This document shows, piece by piece, positions 59,688 to 64,000 of a DNA stretch of 64,000 nt (within the stretch, counting starts at the first letter, position 1; each line of letters opens with the position of its first letter). Origin of the DNA: Diatrype stigma (Eukaryota; Ascomycota; Sordariomycetes; Xylariales; Diatrypaceae). The stretch is taken from assembly GCA_022225965.2 (NCBI GenBank), contig JAKJXP020000025.1:186001-250000 (forward strand), read 5' to 3'. The notes beneath the pieces were generated by a model. It made no database searches. It had not been told where the DNA came from and saw nothing but the letters and a program-made list of their open reading frames with translations. Both the position numbers and the translations under genes were made by a program.

Positions 59688-60690
59688 ATGCATACCGCAG
59701 TTATGGACCAATACGCCGAAGCCAAGTTCAGCCGCAAATGCACCTTCCTGGAGATCCCCACGGCTCAGGCATACATCGGGGTCAAAGCCATTTCCTCTCC
59801 CCCTTCCGCAGACAGCCAATCGGCATCTGATACTTCCCATCCCCACAAGGCCGCGGAGCGGTTCGAGCAGAGGTGGGTTTCCCAGGCCGACATCGCGTGG
59901 TTCATGGCCCGGGAATACACCACCACGCAGCACGTATTCGGGCTCATTGCCATCCCCGCCAGCCGAAACGCCCGCTCCATGAGCATCAAGATCAGCCGCG
60001 AGGGCTTCAACAAGATCCTGGACCAGAACGCCTTCAGCAGAGCGCTGCTCGGATCGCTTGCCGACGGCCACATCGGCTTCCAGTGGGTGGATCACCATCA
60101 CGGTGACGAAGACGGCCGCGGCGAAGGAGGCAGGACGTTCTACTTCGGCGCGCATTCGTTCGCGCTCCTGTGGTGCGAGGGCGGCGCGAGGGCGGCTCGC
60201 AAGGCCATCTACCTCGACTTCTCCGCCGCCGCGAGCCCCAGCTACGGGTTCCTGCACGCCCTCCGCCAGCACCACGGATGGAACGCCACCGCGACGACGG
60301 GCCTGATGCCCGCCTACTGCGGCGCGCTCGCGGAGTGGGACGAGATCAGGAAGATGATCGATGGGTTTCCCCCCGATATACGGAGCTGGTTCTTCGTGCA
60401 CAGCGTCGTGGCGGATGACAAGGATACGATCGGACACCGGGTCGACCTGACTCGGTGCCTGGAGCGGCTGCAATGCCTCGATGATACGCTTGCCTCCATG
60501 GACAGCTTCCCCGTTCGCGACGACCTCTTGCAGGGGAGAACGCGGTTGCTCCGGGACCAGGTTCAACATGAGAAACGACGGGTTGTGAGCAAGCTAGAGC
60601 AATATCGATTGCTGTCATCGCAGGTGAGCTTCTTCTTTTACTAAATAGGTATCGGCACTGAGATTTGCTAACCTCTGCGCGCAGAGCTAG
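59688..60690 (+). CDS. Unknown protein, about 310 residues
   Basis: Main exon from Met 59688 (or the nearby Met 59703, which begins MDQYAEAKFSRKCTF). The frame runs unspliced to a stop at 60644. A perfect 61-nt intron at 60624-60684 (GTGAGC donor, GCTAAC branch, GCGCAG acceptor) would instead join SSQ to a two-codon last exon, ending at 60690 and giving SSQS. I favour the spliced model. No known domain is recognised. The protein is soluble-looking, with ISREGFNKILDQNAF, FYFGAHSFALLWCEG, AIYLDFSAAASPSYGF and a charged helical C-terminus (QGRTRLLRDQVQHEKRR). A His/Asp-rich HHHGDED loop lies near residue 140. The coding nature is supported by the long frame, GC-rich wobble bases and amino-acid balance. 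Confidence 0.7.
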
Positions 60691-61917
60691 TAGTTATCGA
60701 ATCATGTCAGGCCGCCCAGTCATGGGACAATGTAATAGGGGGTATGTGGGTTTGGGCTTATGCGGATATACATAGGACCGCTTCGTCCCCTATAGCCTAC
60801 ATGTGGCAAGAGTTATCATTCTAGCTCCTACCCATCCCTTACCTAGCAATTGTCTTACCACTCCGGGTAACAAAGCTCATGGCAGGCCTTGACGTGACCA
60901 AGGATTCCACGATTCCACTATAGACCGGGCGCTTCATATATTGACCATGGTCTATATATTGCTGCAATGGTGTAGACTATATATACGTTGAGAAGAAGGT
61001 CAAGGTCTAGGCAATCCTTACCTCACAAGACCTCATCTTCACTTCTTCCAGCCCTGTCATCTTGTGCGATCTTCAAGCAGGGGTAATAGCGGTGCTTGTG
61101 GCCGGCCAACTGTGTTCCACATGCTCAGTCCCAAGTGAGATGCGACGAGGCGGCTGAGACACGGACAGACGAATACATGCCTAGGTTCTACAAGCTCATC
61201 GGTGCTGCCAACCAAGTCTCCCACTACAGATTGCGCCCCTACGTCCACGCGTCAGGGGTTCCGGTGTCACTGTCCCCCTCGTATTGATAGGGCTTGAGCC
61301 GCCATGCAACTTACCCCAAAAGCCTTGCCGATGGTCCCAGTAGCAACACAGCAGAGAATCCCCGAAATTCCGGTCGTCGTCCCGGAGCTTATCAGCGATA
61401 ACTAAACCGCCTGTTGCCCAAGGTCGCATGTGGCTTTTACCTCGAAGGATCCTCTTTGGGTCGCGATCTTCAAAGAACATCCAATCATTGCGGGGGGCAA
61501 AGCTATGCCCGTCGCTAACAATACCGGTACTGCTGCAATGCACCCTTACGCACCAACTGCATGTGAGGTTTCAGCTCCCGATTGGCGCAGCCCCCAATTG
61601 CAGATACTCATAGGCAGTGCAATGGGGGCCAGAATTCAGCCTTCAAGGAGTTCCAAGATTCTTATTATAGGAGCAACCTTGGCACAGCACAGCCCGCAGC
61701 CTTGCCTGCCCCTTGGTGCCCGATTCCGATAAACACAAAAGCTACTCTTTGTGTTAGAATACAATGGTTTTCTCTCAAGAACCACTATATAGGAACCAAA
61801 TCCCAGACATTTTTGCTCCATGCTGTCGACCCCTTGACGTAGCGTATCTGAGAGTCATTTGGTTTCTGCGTGCATGACTAATCTGTACTCTGGAGTATAG
61901 CTGTATACGACGGCCAA
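60691..61917. other. Intergenic, no convincing exon
   Basis: 1.2 kb between the two last genes. Frames of up to 115 codons exist on both strands but lack motifs. An upstream exon of the membrane-protein gene could hide here, since a possible acceptor (GTATAG) lies just before its start at 61918. Confidence 0.5.
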
Positions 61918-63585
61918 ATGGGTTCGCCCAACGAGTCGGCGTCATGGGTGCCGCCTCCACTATCTATGCTCGAGATAAATGACTGCACGTCTGGCACTGA
62001 CTGGGTTGCGGCTTTGATCAGATCCAGCGACAATTCATCGATGCTCGACATCCCAACCCAGCTCACGACAGCCTATCTGCGATCGATGATCCCGCAAAAC
62101 TGGACAAGCCAACCCTCTAAGAAGGACCTGGTAGATTGGTCCTATGAGCTACTCGATGAACAGGCCGGCAGCCTCGATCCGGAATATGTCTCGTGGCGCA
62201 AACAGTTGACTGAGTTTCCGTTGAAAGGCTGTGGGCAGGATATATGTAAGAAGCTAGATTGGCAAGGTGATCCGGACGTGTCAGGTATAGGGGTAAGTGC
62301 CACTTCGATCAGTCAAAGCTCCTTTGGATGTGGTCTAACGCCATTCAACAGATGATGATTAGTTACTACGTTGGTATGTCAAATACTCGTTATTTACCCC
62401 TATCTTATCACTTGGTATATAGGTCGTTGTCTGGGAAACATGATCCAAGACAACCTCAGGCCTGATGGCGCCCCTTCCTCCCTCCCCCTTTCTTTTTCGA
62501 GTCTTAAATACTAACTACGGCTTATAGCTCTCTTTTTTGCTACGATGTACTTTATTGTTCTCGCCGCAACGAGGGTGGGAATAATCAAGACAGCTAGTAA
62601 TAGATCATCACGCCGAAAGTGCACAGCGAGGATTATCGAGAGCTTTCAGGAATCTATCAACACGTTTCTAGACGCAGCTCTCATATTCGCTGCGTCCATG
62701 CTTGGGGCTGCCCTGGTCCGATACGCCTCCATGATCCGCAGTCCCCTGGAGAATTATTCCGCCTACGAACTGATCGGATCTGTCTTCATGTCGGCATTCT
62801 CAATCTTCCCTGCTCTGATGCTGCAAGCTGTGTCGGACGGCCCGCGGACCCATTTCATCCGTCACTTTCTGTGGTTTGCCGTCATAAGCTTCACGATCGC
62901 TGTGGATGTTCTCTACAGAAAGAGGTACGATGAGCTGAAAGACTCGTACGACTCCAGTCACGCCAGCCAGCAGCAAAACATAACCATCGAAGCGGCCCGG
63001 TCGGGGTGGGGCATATGCGAGGACACTCAAATCAGGAAGGGCATCGAACATACCCTGACAGGAGGCCACATCCTCTTAGCTCTCAACCTCGTCTGGTGGC
63101 TTTACTACCTAGTGCTGGCCGCCATACCCTCCCGCTGGAAGACGGCTTGGAACTCACGGTCGCGGAGATGGGTGATTCGGTGGGACTGGAGGACGAGCCT
63201 GAGGATAGCGAACGGAAGCCTGTGCTTTGCAGTTGCCTGCAGCTTCATCGGTCTCTTCCATCGATACCGAAATTCCATACACACTCTGACCAGTGAGTCG
63301 GACAAAGACAGCGACTGGCAGTTCGGGCAGGTCCTCGCGTTGGCTACGTGGGTGCCGGTAGGGGTGGACTTCCTCGCCATACTCTTCTGTAAGCCGCTTC
63401 TGAGTTATGCTACCCCACCCCTCCGATATTGTACTGACAGTGTCGTAGATGGTCCCGAGAAGGGCATGTCTGGCAAAATCTCGAGTCATTACCGCGTGGT
63501 CGCAAATATTGAGACCGAGGAAAAGGGCGAAACGTTCCAGGTGGAGGGGATACAGGATAACAGTCGTAGTAATTTGAACGTGTGA
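61918..63585 (+). CDS. Multi-pass membrane protein of unknown function, with a microexon
   Basis: Exons 61918-62292, 62352-62373 (only 22 nt), 62528-63388 and 63449-63585 give 464 residues. Introns: 59 nt (GTAAGT...CAACAG), 154 nt (GTATGT, CTAAC branch, TATAG) and 60 nt (GTAAGC, CTGAC branch, CGTAG). The N-terminal 120 residues form a soluble, probably extracellular domain with WTSQPSKKDLVDWSYELLDEQAG and a CGQDICKKLDW cysteine pair. About seven hydrophobic helices follow, starting at GMMISYYVALFFATMYFIV, with a loop (EAARSGWGICEDTQIRKG) between helices. The C-terminus is hydrophilic. It resembles hypothetical membrane proteins of plant-associated fungi, from memory only. Function is unknown. 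The start is tentative because there is no signal peptide and an in-frame stop lies shortly upstream. Confidence 0.82.
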
Positions 63586-64000
63586 GGCTATACTATGTGA
63601 TATGAAGCAATGACTCTTTAGGGTAATACTTGAAAGTAAGAGATGTTAGGTACTCTAAAGAGTCCAGAAGCGTGCCCCAAATAGCAAATTTACTCAGACA
63701 TATCATTAGGTATCACGGAGTGCATGAACGGAACATCTACCAAATTAGGGTCCCTCCCCTCCCCCTTCCCCTACAATCCGTGTAGTATACAGTTACCATC
63801 GAGATTATCCAATAGATAATAGGTTCACAGAAACTCTCGTAGGGGTGAGAAGGTTGTCTTATTCCTGTGGCTCATTGGTCCTGTTAATGAACGACGTCTC
63901 GGCGGCTCCAAGCTTCTGCCAGAGGTGAAATTTGCTCCACAGATCTAGGCATACATCATAACTAAGTAATCAATACCCATGTGGGATTTAAAAGGCGCCA
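63586..64000. other. 3' flank, no gene seen
   Basis: 415 bp after the membrane-protein gene to the window edge. No frame or RNA is recognised. A pyrimidine-rich stretch lies at about 63750-63775. Confidence 0.55.

Overview
This window looks like nuclear DNA of a filamentous ascomycete (Pezizomycotina, probably a Sordariomycete). The reasons are short introns of about 50-120 nt with GT...CTAAC/CTGAC...AG signals, typical fungal families (Zn2Cys6 regulator, ACS-type MFS permease, mtr-like amino-acid permease, secreted M14 carboxypeptidase, TBC RabGAP), no operons, and long intergenic stretches rich in short repeats and TAGGTA/CTACGTAG-type words. The species cannot be named from the sequence alone. 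I find 14 protein genes plus one broken gene, and no tRNA, rRNA or CRISPR. No intact transposon is visible.

Layout. 40-1579 (+): 3' part of a glutamate decarboxylase gene, cut by the window edge. 3545-4796 (+) and 5363-6635 (+): two proteins of unknown function. 9936-12383 (-): Zn2Cys6 transcription factor. 12384-22978: a 10.6 kb stretch with no credible gene and several tandem repeats. 22979-24052 (+): adenine deaminase. 26201-27634 (-): signal-peptide-bearing FMN-dependent 2-hydroxy-acid oxidase in three exons. 32670-35092 (-): membrane-anchored hormone-sensitive-lipase-like esterase. 37221-38676 (+): mitochondrial acetylornithine aminotransferase. 41071-42532 (-): neutral amino-acid permease. 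45275-46840 (-): divergent PARP-like (PARP6/8-type) protein. 48268-49152 (-): short-chain dehydrogenase pseudogene. 49828-51794 (+): seven-exon MFS permease. 52648-54171 (+): secreted carboxypeptidase A. 55214-58495 (+): TBC-domain RabGAP. 59688-60690 (+): unknown protein. 61918-63585 (+): multi-pass membrane protein with a 22-nt exon.

The genes do not form an evident biosynthetic cluster. Several concern nitrogen and amino-acid use (glutamate decarboxylase, adenine deaminase, acetylornithine aminotransferase, amino-acid permease, carboxypeptidase), but their spacing and mixed strands suggest ordinary scattered metabolism. The points most worth a second look are the PARP-like protein with an apparent Phe/Tyr swap at the catalytic position, the decayed dehydrogenase beside the MFS permease, the GC-rich secreted oxidase, the esterase with an inserted disordered segment, the microexon gene and the gene desert. 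All exon structures were inferred by reading splice signals and reading-frame continuity; no alignment or transcript was available.
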